Part shown: positions 36,425-45,096 of the stretch, one piece after another | How the letters are laid out: each line of letters starts with the position of its first letter | Numbering within the stretch: position 1 is the stretch's first letter | DNA from: Verrucomicrobiia bacterium | GTDB lineage: Bacteria > Verrucomicrobiota > Verrucomicrobiia > Limisphaerales > UBA1100 | Assembly (NCBI GenBank): GCA_014239365.1 | Contig: JAAZZB010000044.1 | Coordinates: 259,320 to 323,319 of the forward strand | Reading direction: 5' to 3' | DNA: 64,000 nucleotides | Position numbers and translations under genes: made by a program | Notes under the pieces: model-generated | The model's database searches: none | Told to the model about the DNA's origin: nothing | What the model saw: the letters and a program-made list of their open reading frames with translations, nothing else

Positions 36425-38194
36425 ATGCAACAGGGATTGTGGACTTTTGGAACAGTAGTTTTGTGCGGATACCTTTGCTCAGGATTGTTGATCGCCGAAG
36501 AGCCACCGCAACTGCCGGGAAAAAAGGCGAATCCCAATAATCAGGCGCAACGCTCTCCGGAAGCCTTATTGATGGCCCAGTTCAAGGCGTTTGCAATTCG
36601 CAAGCGTGACTACATTAAGCAGCTATCGAAAGAGAATGATTTGTTGCTGCCGCCCGTCGTTAATGAATTCTTTGACGCTGCAATTGCCAGTAAATTTGCC
36701 CAGGCACAGAAGCATTACAAAATAATTCTGCAAATTCGCGGCCTGTCTGTAGACGAGCCATTTCCTGCTCCAAAAAAAATGCGGGAATCTGTGCAAAAAA
36801 GTTTCGCCCCAATACAAGAAGTGCTAGGCGGCATGGAGACGGTGGATTCGTGGCACGCAAAGTTCCTGCACTTTTACACAAAGGAAATTGTCAGCAGCAT
36901 TCCCAAGGGCAGCATTTATTTCGGCGGCACAGACCCGGGGCGTTTTGCCATCACGATGGGATGCAGCTCACACACCAAGGCGAACCCGTTTTTCACGGTC
37001 ACACAAAATGCACTAGCTGATGGCACTTATTTGCAATACTTAAGGGAACTGTACGGCAAACGCATTCACATTCCTTCAAGCAAAGACAATCAGGCAGCCT
37101 TCACTGATTATATGGAGCAAGCTAAACGGCGAATGTTTGCCGCCACGCTTGGACGCGACGAACAAATTTCACTCTTCTACACCTTTCAATGTCCCACAAA
37201 AAATTGCGTGGTTTCGACGAACGTGACCATCAATGCAACAGAACATGTCCGGTTGAAGCAGTTGGAAAAAGAAAAGGGCCTACCTTGTAAGATCTGCGGA
37301 AAGTTGATGCGGCAAATGGAGGAACCCCGTGTCAGTATATCCGGCACAGGTGCGATAATGGGTGTCAATGCGTTTCTGGCGAAAACACTTTTTGAAAAAA
37401 ACCCGGATCATAAATTCTACCTCGAAGAGAGCTTCGCGCTCGATTGGATGAAGCCGCATATGATTCCGCATGGGTTGATTTTCAAGTTGGAAAGAAAGCC
37501 GTTCAAGGAACTCCGTCCTGAACACCTCGCCCAAAGTCGGAAAGATTGGCAGAAATATATGGCGTTCTGCGTGGGGGACTCGGTGGTGAAACCGGAAACC
37601 ACCGTGGCGAAATTGTGCAAGTGGGTTGAGGCAATTTATATCAAGGGTGATCGCGGGGACTTCAAAGGCGACGCTTTGTATTTGAAAGGGAAGAAAGAGG
37701 TAATGGAAAAGTCTCCTTTTCAAAAAGGGGCACCTTTTAATGAGCAGAAAACATTCTCAAAAATGCGGAGTGACCAAGCGAGCCTGTTCGCTTGGCGACT
37801 AGCCAACACAAAAGATGAGAAGCTGAAAAAAGAATACGCCAGAGAGGCGGATTTCGCTTATCGGCAAGCCTTTGCCTTGGGCCCGATTAATCCGGAGGTT
37901 GCCTTTAGATACGTAGCTTTTCTCAATAACCAAGCCCGCTTTGAAGATGCCAAAATGATAGCGCGGGTGTTGGTGAAAATATATCCAAATCAAAACAAGG
38001 CGTGGGGCCAAAACTTGATGCTAAGAATCTTGACCCATGAGGAAATCCACTGGGCTAAAAAACAGGCCTTCAAAAAAGCACTCTCCGCAGCCCTTGCGCA
38101 AGCGAAGCTGAATCTAGGTCGCCCCGGCCTTCACGGCATCCAACAACGCATTCAATCTTACCGAAAGCTCATCGAGCAAAATGAGCCTCGCTGA
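36425..38194 (+). CDS. Secreted protein resembling the extracytoplasmic part of DUF2723 proteins
   Basis: The 589-residue protein has an N-terminal signal (TVVLCGYLCSGLL, possibly a lipobox) and no later membrane helices. Residues about 160-230 (GSIYFGGTDPGRFAITMGC, FFTVTQNALADGTYL, LYGKRIHIPS) and LEESFALDWMKPHMIPHGL near 343-361 resemble, as far as I recall, the soluble parts of Verrucomicrobia/Planctomycetes DUF2723 proteins. A C-P-x-x-x-C and C-K-I-C pair (about 259-297) could bind zinc. The end, about 450-589, is TPR-like. Base composition is more AT-rich than its neighbours. It is flanked by the two paralogous membrane genes. Function is unknown. Confidence 0.6.
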   Translation: MQQGLWTFGTVVLCGYLCSGLLIAEEPPQLPGKKANPNNQAQRSPEALLMAQFKAFAIRKRDYIKQLSKENDLLLPPVVNEFFDAAIASKFAQAQKHYKIILQIRGLSVDEPFPAPKKMRESVQKSFAPIQEVLGGMETVDSWHAKFLHFYTKEIVSSIPKGSIYFGGTDPGRFAITMGCSSHTKANPFFTVTQNALADGTYLQYLRELYGKRIHIPSSKDNQAAFTDYMEQAKRRMFAATLGRDEQISLFYTFQCPTKNCVVSTNVTINATEHVRLKQLEKEKGLPCKICGKLMRQMEEPRVSISGTGAIMGVNAFLAKTLFEKNPDHKFYLEESFALDWMKPHMIPHGLIFKLERKPFKELRPEHLAQSRKDWQKYMAFCVGDSVVKPETTVAKLCKWVEAIYIKGDRGDFKGDALYLKGKKEVMEKSPFQKGAPFNEQKTFSKMRSDQASLFAWRLANTKDEKLKKEYAREADFAYRQAFALGPINPEVAFRYVAFLNNQARFEDAKMIARVLVKIYPNQNKAWGQNLMLRILTHEEIHWAKKQAFKKALSAALAQAKLNLGRPGLHGIQQRIQSYRKLIEQNEPR

Positions 38195-38241
38195 TTGATG
38201 CGGCTTTGACATTGTAGCCTGAAATTTTTACGTTCGACCGC

Positions 38242-38598
38242 ATGCAACTCATCTTGCTGGCCGAGGGAAATGATGATCTGATTTTTATTGTCACGCTTGT
38301 GGTCGTCCTGCTGGTGGTGATCGCCTACCTTGTGCTGGGGCGTGATGATACTATTCAGGTGATGGAAGAAGAATCCGAGCCGACTGAAATTGATGACCCG
38401 CAGTATCACGAAAAAGTCGTGCACCGACTGGATCGCACCAATGATTTACTGACGTCCATTCGCAATTCAATTTTGATATTTATTGTGATTATCGTGCTGG
38501 TTCCGGTACTTTGGATGTTGCTGGTGAAGGGGTGTGAAGTGCCGAAAACGAAATCATCCGGACACGTATCATTTCATCCGAACACGTATGAATGTTAA
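38242..38598 (+). CDS. Two-helix membrane protein, paralogue B
   Basis: This is the second copy of the 118-residue protein. It differs from paralogue A mainly in its first residues (QLILLAEGN against QMLWLAKGN) and its last ten. Membrane segments, the acidic linker and the KGCEVPKTKSSGHV tail are the same. The 3' portion (38422-38569) is 147/148 identical in DNA to 36033-36180, while the 5' portion is only 78% identical, mostly at third codon positions. The upstream neighbour is the secreted DUF2723-like protein, 47 nt away. Confidence 0.7.
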   Translation: MQLILLAEGNDDLIFIVTLVVVLLVVIAYLVLGRDDTIQVMEEESEPTEIDDPQYHEKVVHRLDRTNDLLTSIRNSILIFIVIIVLVPVLWMLLVKGCEVPKTKSSGHVSFHPNTYEC

Positions 38599-38707
38599 TT
38601 TTTCTATTGTTTTTTAAAAAAATCACTTGCGCGCTTGCCCACCCTGTGGTAAGTAAAAGAAACCAAGGACGCAACTGACCAACCGACCCAACCAGTAAAC
38701 TAAGCAA

Positions 38708-39085
38708 GTGTCTCCCAACGTCGATAATATAGGTTCACCGCAAGGTGTCGCATTGCAGGCCATTCAGGCCCGGCAAGTGCGAGCGCGCGCCGTTGAGTCT
38801 GTTCCGGCACGGGAGCAGCAGTCCGAGGCCGTCCGCAGCACTGATCTTACCTCCTCGCGGGCCGTCCAACAGTTTTCAATGGCCGCACGGGTTGCCGCCG
38901 AGGAAGTCCCCGCGAATGATCCCATGAAGCCGGTGGCCGACGGCATCGCCGAAGACCTCAGCCGCACCGGCAACGATCCCTTCGAGGCCGTGGGAAAAAT
39001 CAACGACCTCCAAAACGCATTCAATTTCGCAATGGAAGCCAACGCCAACTTACTGGAAGACCCCGCCCTCGCCGCCCTCGCCTAA
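38708..39085 (+). CDS. Small Ala-rich protein of unknown function
   Basis: The 125-residue protein starts at GTG. It is rich in Ala, Arg and Glu, and is predicted to be helical, with sections such as VALQAIQARQVRARAVES and INDLQNAFNFAMEANANLLE. There is no signal peptide or membrane segment. I do not recognise a family. A clear terminator follows 25 nt after the stop and the gene stands alone, so it is probably expressed from its own promoter. The coding strand shows normal third-position GC bias, which supports it as a real gene. Confidence 0.6.
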   Translation: MSPNVDNIGSPQGVALQAIQARQVRARAVESVPAREQQSEAVRSTDLTSSRAVQQFSMAARVAAEEVPANDPMKPVADGIAEDLSRTGNDPFEAVGKINDLQNAFNFAMEANANLLEDPALAALA

Positions 39086-39110
39086 TTCACTGACCCATCC
39101 CAAAGACGCC

Positions 39111-39133
39111 ACGGCCCCCGAGGCCGTTTTTTT
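39111..39133 (+). terminator. Rho-independent terminator
   Basis: ACGGCC (39111-39116) and GGCCGT (39122-39127) form a perfect stem with loop CCCGA, followed by T residues through 39134. It follows the stop of the gene at 38708-39085. Confidence 0.85.
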
Positions 39134-39223
39134 GTGGCTGAGTTGAGGGATCGTTTATCGAAACACCTTTGTACTTGGTGTACTTGGTGACGGGGTCGAT
39201 GAGACAACCTGCAATGGCGCTGA

Positions 39224-40441
39224 TTACTTCGCCTCGAGCCGGTATACTTTGCCGCCCAAGCCGAGCAAATACTGCTCGCCGGCGTTGTCCTCGCCGAAGC
39301 TGGCGATGAGCCGCAGGGCGTTGGGTTTCACCACCTGCTTGTACTCAGTCACCTTGCCGCCGGTTTGCTTGAACGCCCAAACCGTGCCGGTGCGATAGTC
39401 GCCGTACACGTAGGCGCCGCGCAACGCGGGAATCTTTTTGCCGCGATACACGTAACCGCCGGTGATACTGAGGCCGTGGCTGTGTTTGTTAAACTGTGAT
39501 TTCTTTGCCAACGCCGGCGTGTGCGGATACTCAATCACGGGGTTCAACAGCTTCTCAGGGTTTTTGTGCTTAGTGGTCAAGAGCCCACCTTTTTTGCTGC
39601 GACTCTCGTGAAACCCCTCGCGCGTGCGCCAGCCGTAGTTGCCGCCTTTGGTGATGAGGTTCACTTCTTCCCAATAATCCTGGCCGACATCCGCCGCCCA
39701 CAACTCGCCCGTCGCGCGATCGAAACTCATGCGCCAAACATTGCGCAAACCGTACGCCCAAATCTCGCCGCGCGCGCCACGCCGACCGACGAACGGGTTA
39801 TCGTGCGGGATGCTGTACGGCCGCGCGCTGGTGGGCCGATCCACGTCAATGCGCAGGATGGTGCCGCGCAGAGTGGCGAGGTTTTGGCCATTGTCCTGTG
39901 GATCTTCGCGACTGCCGCCATCGCCGTGGGTGATGAATAATTTCCCGTTCGGGCCAAAGAGAATGCAGCCGCCGTCGTGATTCCAAAAGGGCCGCGCGAT
40001 GGTCAGCAACACGCGCTCGGTGGAGACATCGATTTTGTTGCGGTTGGTTTTGCTCACGCGAAATTCGCTCACCACACTGCGCAACGGTTTGTGCGCGGAA
40101 TAGAAGGCATAAAATTTTCCGTTCTTCGCAAACTGCGGATGGAACGCCATCCCGAGCAGCCCTTCCTCGTCTTTCACGTAAGGCTTGCGCGCTTCGATGT
40201 CGAAAAAAAGCTGCGTGGATTTGCCGGAAGCATTGCGCGGCAAAATGAAAACTTTGCCGCGTTGCTCCAATAAAAAAGTGCGACCATCGGGCAACTGCTC
40301 CAGCCAGAGCGGTCGCTTAAATTTCAGGTTTGGATAGGCATCAACCAGCTTGAGCTGCGGAATCTCCGCGGCCACATTGCAAACAATCGCCAGCGCGAAC
40401 AACGCCAACACCAAACGAGTAACGGAAACAAGGGATTTCAT
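39224..40441 (-). CDS. Secreted PQQ-type sugar dehydrogenase (GSDH/sorbosone family)
   Basis: The 405-residue protein has a signal peptide (about 1-25) and the six-bladed GSDH propeller pattern: FKRPLWLEQLPDGRTFLLEQ, EGLLGMAFHPQFAKNGKFY, HDGGCILFGPNGKLFITHGDGG and AYGLRNVWRMSFD. Soluble glucose dehydrogenases of this family oxidise aldoses with PQQ and calcium. Many relatives in this phylum are uncharacterised, so the substrate and even catalysis are inference. It is on the minus strand and is preceded after 31 nt by a tiny membrane-protein gene. Confidence 0.87.
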   Translation of the reverse strand: MKSLVSVTRLVLALFALAIVCNVAAEIPQLKLVDAYPNLKFKRPLWLEQLPDGRTFLLEQRGKVFILPRNASGKSTQLFFDIEARKPYVKDEEGLLGMAFHPQFAKNGKFYAFYSAHKPLRSVVSEFRVSKTNRNKIDVSTERVLLTIARPFWNHDGGCILFGPNGKLFITHGDGGSREDPQDNGQNLATLRGTILRIDVDRPTSARPYSIPHDNPFVGRRGARGEIWAYGLRNVWRMSFDRATGELWAADVGQDYWEEVNLITKGGNYGWRTREGFHESRSKKGGLLTTKHKNPEKLLNPVIEYPHTPALAKKSQFNKHSHGLSITGGYVYRGKKIPALRGAYVYGDYRTGTVWAFKQTGGKVTEYKQVVKPNALRLIASFGEDNAGEQYLLGLGGKVYRLEAK

Positions 40442-40472
40442 CGCCGCGATTCTGGCGGATGCGGCGCGGTTG

Positions 40473-40631
40473 TCAATCCCACTTCACACTCCAAAGTGCC
40501 CCGATTAGCTCACCCGTGCCCGCCACCAACAACGGCAACCCCACCGGCCATGGCCCGGCCAACAACAACGCCCCGCCCACCAACACTAATCCAGCAGGCA
40601 CCATCGGAAACAACATCGCGTTCTTCATCAT
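40473..40631 (-). CDS. Tiny two-helix membrane protein
   Basis: From ATG 40629-40631 (or 40626-40628) the product is about 52 residues and almost wholly hydrophobic: FPMVPAGLVLVGGALLLA and PLLVAGTGELIGALW form two segments. The frame is open upstream to 40712, but that part is not hydrophobic and overlaps the divergent gene's promoter. It precedes the sugar dehydrogenase gene by 31 nt on the same strand. Family unknown. It may be spurious, although the membrane pattern is strong. Confidence 0.45.
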   Translation of the reverse strand: MMKNAMLFPMVPAGLVLVGGALLLAGPWPVGLPLLVAGTGELIGALWSVKWD

Positions 40632-40748
40632 GCAAACAGGATAACAGACGGGTGGGACAAATGGTGTCTCAAGTCTCAATTTTTGATCTATTTTAAAATT
40701 GCCATTTTCCATTTGCGTCCAGCAGTGCTTATGGTTATTTTAATCGGA

Positions 40749-41567
40749 ATGAAAACGCTCTCACTCCTGTTGATGACCGTGGCATTACAAGCCGCCGAGC
40801 CGCGGTTTCAGTTTCGCAGTTTCATTCAAAACGACGGCACGTTGATGAATGTGAAACTCGACACCACCACCGGCCAAACCTGGCGCCTCGAGCGCACGCT
40901 CACCAACCGCCGCGAAACCACCCTCGCCGGCAAAGCCACTGAGCGGAAGCTCGATGAAGTGTTGCACGCAAAAATTGAAACTCTTGATCAATACTCTTTG
41001 CGTGAAACGATTATGACCATTCATGCGATGAACAAAATCGTTATGGGAAAGGATGTGGTCCCATTTGTATTCCGTGCACCCGCCGCGATCCGTAATGAAA
41101 ATGCCGACAACAACGCACACCAACTCGTCCCGCCCGCCCGACAATTTGGCGTGGGCCCTGTGGGGGTTGATCCCAACACCGGCCGGCCGTTCCCTCAACC
41201 CGGCCAACCGGGCCAACTTCCCCGCCCCGGTGCTGGCCGACCCGCACTCGTTGATCCGGTGACCGGCCTGCCTTTGCGTCCCGGGATTCCGCCCGCGCAC
41301 CCTCGTGTCGGCGGCCATCGCCGTGTGCGGATCGATGCCGATTTGATTCGCATCCGAAATTGGGATGGAGTTTTTCAAAACATTTCCGTCCTCGATCTGA
41401 TTAACGAGATCCTCAATACCCTCGATGGTCCGGTGCGTTGTGTAATTGATGAAAACATTGTGTACTTCATCCCCGAAAGCGCCACGCTCACCACGCGTGA
41501 TGGCAAAACCAATAAGCCAAAGTACGAGGATCGCTGGGTGGAAATTAAAACAGCGAAGGAAAAATAA
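40749..41567 (+). CDS. Secreted protein with Pro/Gly-rich linker and STN-like C-terminus
   Basis: Starting at ATG 40749 gives 272 residues with a signal peptide (MKTLSLLLMTVALQAAEP). Residues about 20-120 are mixed strand/helix. Residues about 130-190 are a Pro/Gly-rich linker (NTGRPFPQPGQPGQLPRPG). The end (IRNWDGVFQNISVLDLINEI, then GPVRCVIDENIVYFIPE) has the VSL-DL-I--IL--T-G----I--N-V-I pattern of the secretin/TonB short N-terminal domain. No secretin body follows, so it may be a periplasmic adaptor. This is inferred from pattern only. The stop is 9 nt before a palindromic repeat. Confidence 0.55.
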   Translation: MKTLSLLLMTVALQAAEPRFQFRSFIQNDGTLMNVKLDTTTGQTWRLERTLTNRRETTLAGKATERKLDEVLHAKIETLDQYSLRETIMTIHAMNKIVMGKDVVPFVFRAPAAIRNENADNNAHQLVPPARQFGVGPVGVDPNTGRPFPQPGQPGQLPRPGAGRPALVDPVTGLPLRPGIPPAHPRVGGHRRVRIDADLIRIRNWDGVFQNISVLDLINEILNTLDGPVRCVIDENIVYFIPESATLTTRDGKTNKPKYEDRWVEIKTAKEK

Positions 41568-41576
41568 TCGCGCGCC

Positions 41577-41642
41577 CGTGCTGCCGGCATCTTGCCGGCA
41601 GGCCCACCACGCAACTTCTGCCGGCAAGATGCCGGCAGCACG
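41577..41642. repeat. Palindromic dispersed repeat (CTGCCGGCATCTTGCCGGCAG type), compact copy
   Basis: Arms 41577-41601 and 41618-41642 are perfect 25-bp complements around a 16-nt centre. The arms match those at 31701-31839, where the centre is about 91 nt. Confidence 0.92.
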
Positions 41643-41713
41643 AAATCACTGCGAACAAGTCGGCGTTGCTTGCGCGTCTTCACAATGGTTCATTGGCCGC
41701 GCAGGGATTTATT

Positions 41714-42307
41714 TTGAGCGACTGGAATATTCAATCACGCGGGCACCAATGCCATTTGTGCGAGCAAGCGTTTGAGGATGGCGCGGGCTATCACACGGTG
41801 TTGGCCCACGAAAATCACGAGTACTTGCGGCGCGATATTTGCCACGCGTGTTGGGAACAACAGGGCGATGGCGCGGCGGAGCGCAAGGGGTTTATCTCCC
41901 ATTGGCAGGGCACGTACGAAGCGCCGCCGGAAGCCCCGCCCGACGCCATCCAAAAGGACACTGCCGAAAGCCTCCTGCGCAAGTTGCTGGAAACCGGCGA
42001 TGCGCGCTGGCGCGAGGCGAGCTACATTCTGGCGGTGATGCTCGAGCGCAAACGGATTCTTAAAGTGAAAGAACAACTGCGCGAGGAGGGCGGGCGTGTG
42101 TTTGTTTATGAGCAACCGAAGTCCGGCGATCTGTTTACCATCCCCGATCCGGATTTGAAGATGGAGGAACTCGAGCAAGTGCAAATTGAAGTGGCCACGC
42201 TGCTGGAGCACGGCTTGCCGGTGGAAGGCGAAGAATGGCCGCCCCTTCCTGCGGAACCCGCTGAGCCCGAAGCTCAAACCACCGAGCCAGTTGAAACCAC
42301 CCCGTGA
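41714..42307 (+). CDS. Zinc-ribbon-like conserved protein upstream of rnc
   Basis: I start this 197-residue protein at TTG 41714, preceded by AGGGA at about 7 nt. The frame also opens at TTG 41666 and has no ATG or GTG nearby. The N-terminus (SDWNIQSRGHQCHLCEQAFE, then YHTVLAHE, then DICHACWEQQ) carries two CxxC pairs and looks like a zinc-binding treble-clef or ribbon. I recall this pattern as a small family common in Verrucomicrobia. Residues 90-150 are helical (SLLRKLLETGD, LAVMLERKRILKVKEQ), and the tail is Pro/Glu-rich. The stop is 3 nt before rnc, so the pair is co-transcribed, suggesting an RNA-related role by inference. Confidence 0.65.
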   Translation: MSDWNIQSRGHQCHLCEQAFEDGAGYHTVLAHENHEYLRRDICHACWEQQGDGAAERKGFISHWQGTYEAPPEAPPDAIQKDTAESLLRKLLETGDARWREASYILAVMLERKRILKVKEQLREEGGRVFVYEQPKSGDLFTIPDPDLKMEELEQVQIEVATLLEHGLPVEGEEWPPLPAEPAEPEAQTTEPVETTP

Positions 42308-42310
42308 CCT

Positions 42311-43009
42311 ATGGCCAGTCGGGGTTCATTTCAAACACGGTTGGGGTACACGTTCAAAGACCCCGCGTTGCTGGAGTTGGCGCTGACGCATCCTTCGGTG
42401 AGCCACGAAAAAAGTGAGTCGCTCCAAAATAATCAACGGCTGGAATTTCTGGGCGATGCGGTGCTGCAACTGGTGATTAGCGCGGAGCTGTTCCGCCAGT
42501 TTCCCACGCGCGACGAGGGCACGCTGTCCAAGGCGCGCGCGCGATTGGTCAACAAAGAAGCGCTGGCCGAGCAGGCGATCGCGGTAGAGATCGGGCCCGA
42601 ACTGGTGGTCAGCCGCGGCGAAGAAAAGAGCGGCGGCCGCGAGCGTCCCTCCGCGCTGGCCGATGCCTTTGAGGCGGTGGTGGGCGCGATTTATCTCGAT
42701 GGCGGATTCACGAAAGTAAAAAAATTCATCCACACGCAGTTCGCCGAAGCCTTCAAAAGCGCGGACGCCGGACGCCACGTGGGCAATCCCAAAGGCGAGT
42801 TGCAGGAAATTTTGCAGAGCAAGAACGCGGTCGCGCCCGAGTATCGTCTGCTCGATTCGCAAGGGCCGGATCACGACCGCTTCTTCGAATGCTCCGTACG
42901 CCACTGCGGCAACGAGCTGGCGCGCGGCACCGGCAAAAGCAAAAAAGCCGCCGAGACTGACGCCGCCACCAACGCGATTGCTGCACTTCAAGGAGGGCAG
43001 GGGCGGTAG
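42311..43009 (+). CDS. rnc: Ribonuclease III
   Basis: The 232-residue protein has the RNase III domain (about 1-155) with the signature RLEFLGDAVLQL near 46-57 and the second catalytic group DAFEAVVGAIYLDGG near 118-132. The C-terminal dsRNA-binding domain follows (PKGELQEILQSKN, ARGTGKSKKAAETDAA). It processes rRNA precursors and cleaves structured mRNAs. It follows the zinc-ribbon gene by 3 nt. The stop codon lies within a palindromic repeat arm. Confidence 0.95.
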   Translation: MASRGSFQTRLGYTFKDPALLELALTHPSVSHEKSESLQNNQRLEFLGDAVLQLVISAELFRQFPTRDEGTLSKARARLVNKEALAEQAIAVEIGPELVVSRGEEKSGGRERPSALADAFEAVVGAIYLDGGFTKVKKFIHTQFAEAFKSADAGRHVGNPKGELQEILQSKNAVAPEYRLLDSQGPDHDRFFECSVRHCGNELARGTGKSKKAAETDAATNAIAALQGGQGR

Positions 43010-43053
43010 GGACGCGCTGCGCGCGTCCATGGACATGCACAGCATGTCCCTAC
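43006..43053. repeat. Palindromic repeat at the rnc stop codon
   Basis: GTAGGGAC (43006-43013) and GTCCCTAC (43046-43053) are perfect complements, with inner GC-rich palindromic parts (GCGCTGCGCGCG and CATGCACAGCATG). The rnc stop TAG (43007-43009) lies inside the left arm. Confidence 0.8.
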
Positions 43054-43126
43054 CCAAGCCACCCCGTGAACCCTTTGAAATTGACCCGAGCCATCTGAAA
43101 TCATAGGCTCCCGAAACTTTTTTGGT

Positions 43127-43777
43127 ATGGCGAACGACACAATACAAAACAACTACTTGGTTCCACACGTGGTGGAGCAAACCAGCCGCGGCGAGCGGGG
43201 ATACGACATTTACTCCCGCCTGCTCGTGGATCGCATTATTTTTCTGGGCACGGGCATTGATGACAACGTCTCCAACGTGGTCATCGCGCAGATGCTGTTT
43301 CTGCAAATGACCGACCCCAAAAAAGACATCCACGTGTACATTAACTCCCCCGGCGGCCACGTCACCGCCGGCCTTGCGATCTATGACACGATGCAATTTC
43401 TCACGTGCGACGTGAACACCTACTGCATCGGCCAAGCCGCGAGCATGGGCGCGGTGTTGCTCGCCGGCGGGACCAAAGGCAAACGCTTCGCGCTGCCCAA
43501 CGCGAACATTATGATTCACCAAGTACTCGGCGGCGCACAGGGGCAAGCCACGGATATGGAAATTCAGGTCAAGCATATGCTCGTCCTCAAGAAAACTCTC
43601 ACCAACATTCTCGCCAAACACACCGGCAAACCTTACGAAGAAGTATTCGAAGCCTGCGAACGCGACAACTTCCTCAGCGCCGATGAGGCCAAGGAATTTG
43701 GACTCGTGGACGAAGTGGTCGCCTCCCGCAAGGACGTGCCCAACCTGCCGGATAAATCCTCCACTGACGGAAAATAA
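43127..43777 (+). CDS. clpP: ATP-dependent Clp protease proteolytic subunit
   Basis: The 216-residue protein has the catalytic triad S106 (GQAASMGAV), H131 ([13 protein letters not shown]) and D180 ([12 protein letters not shown]). The N-terminal residues [19 protein letters not shown] and [12 protein letters not shown] complete the family pattern. It forms the double heptamer that degrades proteins unfolded by ClpX. clpX follows after 2 nt, the usual operon. Trigger factor, often upstream in other bacteria, is absent here and replaced by rnc. Confidence 0.96.
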   Translation: MANDTIQNNYLVPHVVEQTSRGERGYDIYSRLLVDRIIFLGTGIDDNVSNVVIAQMLFLQMTDPKKDIHVYINSPGGHVTAGLAIYDTMQFLTCDVNTYCIGQAASMGAVLLAGGTKGKRFALPNANIMIHQVLGGAQGQATDMEIQVKHMLVLKKTLTNILAKHTGKPYEEVFEACERDNFLSADEAKEFGLVDEVVASRKDVPNLPDKSSTDGK

Positions 43778-43779
43778 CC

Positions 43780-45048
43780 ATGGCCAGACGCCAAATCACT
43801 CTTTGCAGTTTCTGCGGCAAAAGCCACGCGGAAGTCCGCAAACTGGTGTCCGGCCCCGGCGTGTACATTTGCGATAACTGCGTTGAGACCTTCAAGACCG
43901 TTCTCGACAAAGAGTTTGCCAACGACAAAACGCAGCCCACGCCCAAGCTGAAAGTTTTGCAACCGGCCGAAATCAAAGCCGAGCTGGACCTCCATTGCAT
44001 CGGGCAGGATGAGGCCAAGAAGACGCTGGCGGTCGCCGTGCACAATCATTACAAACGCATCGTGCACGAAGCCGAAGCGGCGAAGGATGAAGATTGCCCA
44101 CACACGGACGTAGAAATTGAGAAGACCAACATCATGCTCATCGGCTCCACCGGCACGGGCAAGACGTTGCTCGCGCGCACGCTCGCCGGCGTTCTCGATG
44201 TGCCCTTCGCCATCGCCGACGCCACCACGCTCACCGAAGCGGGTTATGTGGGCGAAGATGTTGAAAATATTATTCTGCGTTTGCTGCAAGCTGCGGACTT
44301 CGATGTGAAGCGCGCCGAGATGGGCATCATTTACATCGATGAAATCGACAAGATCACCCGCCGCACCGAAAACGTTTCCATCACGCGCGATGTCTCCGGC
44401 GAAGGCGTGCAACAGGCGCTGCTGAAAATTCTCGAGGGCACCGTGTGCAGCGTGCCCCCGCAAGGCGGCCGCAAACATCCGCAACAGGAATACATCCGCG
44501 TGGACACCCGCAACGTGCTCTTCCTCTGCGGCGGCGCGTTTGTGGATCTCGACAAAGTCATCCAACGCCGGCTCGGCAATCACGTGCTCGGCTTCGGCGC
44601 GATGGAAGAACAAGCCGAGGCCATCGCCGATGGGCGCGAGGCGGTGAAACACGTGGAGCCAGAGGATTTGTTGAAGTTTGGTTTCATCCCTGAGTTCATC
44701 GGACGGTTGCCAATGATTTCCGTGCTGGAAGAATTAACCGAGAATCAGCTCGTTGAAATTCTGTCCGACACCAAAAGCGCGCTCATCAAACAATATCAAA
44801 AACTGTTGTGGCTCGAAGGCGTGGAGCTGGATTTCACACGCGATGCGCTGCACGAGCTTGCCGCGCAAGCCATCAAAAAAGGCACCGGCGCGCGCGCATT
44901 GCGCGGATTGCTCGAGCGGTTAATGCTCGATCTAATGTACGAGATCCCCGGCAGCGACGATATCGAGGGCATCAAAATTACGCGCGGCGCAGTGCAAGGC
45001 AAATCCAAGCCGGTCATCCGCCGCAAGCCCAAACAGGCCGCCGCCTAA
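43780..45048 (+). CDS. clpX: ATP-dependent Clp protease ATP-binding subunit ClpX
   Basis: The 422-residue unfoldase has its N-terminal zinc domain with C9, C12, C31 and C34. The AAA+ domain has Walker A GSTGTGKT near 124-131, Walker [11 protein letters not shown], and a sensor region. The IGF-like ClpP-binding loop region and the pore loop (GYVGED) are present. It selects and unfolds substrates for ClpP. It is directly downstream of clpP (2 nt). The basic C-terminal tail ([13 protein letters not shown]) is ordinary. Confidence 0.96.
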   Translation: MARRQITLCSFCGKSHAEVRKLVSGPGVYICDNCVETFKTVLDKEFANDKTQPTPKLKVLQPAEIKAELDLHCIGQDEAKKTLAVAVHNHYKRIVHEAEAAKDEDCPHTDVEIEKTNIMLIGSTGTGKTLLARTLAGVLDVPFAIADATTLTEAGYVGEDVENIILRLLQAADFDVKRAEMGIIYIDEIDKITRRTENVSITRDVSGEGVQQALLKILEGTVCSVPPQGGRKHPQQEYIRVDTRNVLFLCGGAFVDLDKVIQRRLGNHVLGFGAMEEQAEAIADGREAVKHVEPEDLLKFGFIPEFIGRLPMISVLEELTENQLVEILSDTKSALIKQYQKLLWLEGVELDFTRDALHELAAQAIKKGTGARALRGLLERLMLDLMYEIPGSDDIEGIKITRGAVQGKSKPVIRRKPKQAAA

Positions 45049-45096
45049 TTTTCCCGCTGTCGCCCAACCGGGCGTAGTGGAATTTGCACACCCAAC

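Noticed and set aside
42326-43621. Minus-strand frame of 431 codons
   Set aside because: It is antisense to rnc and clpP and shows no motif.
43633-44652. Minus-strand frame of 339 codons
   Set aside because: It is antisense to clpX, which is unmistakable.
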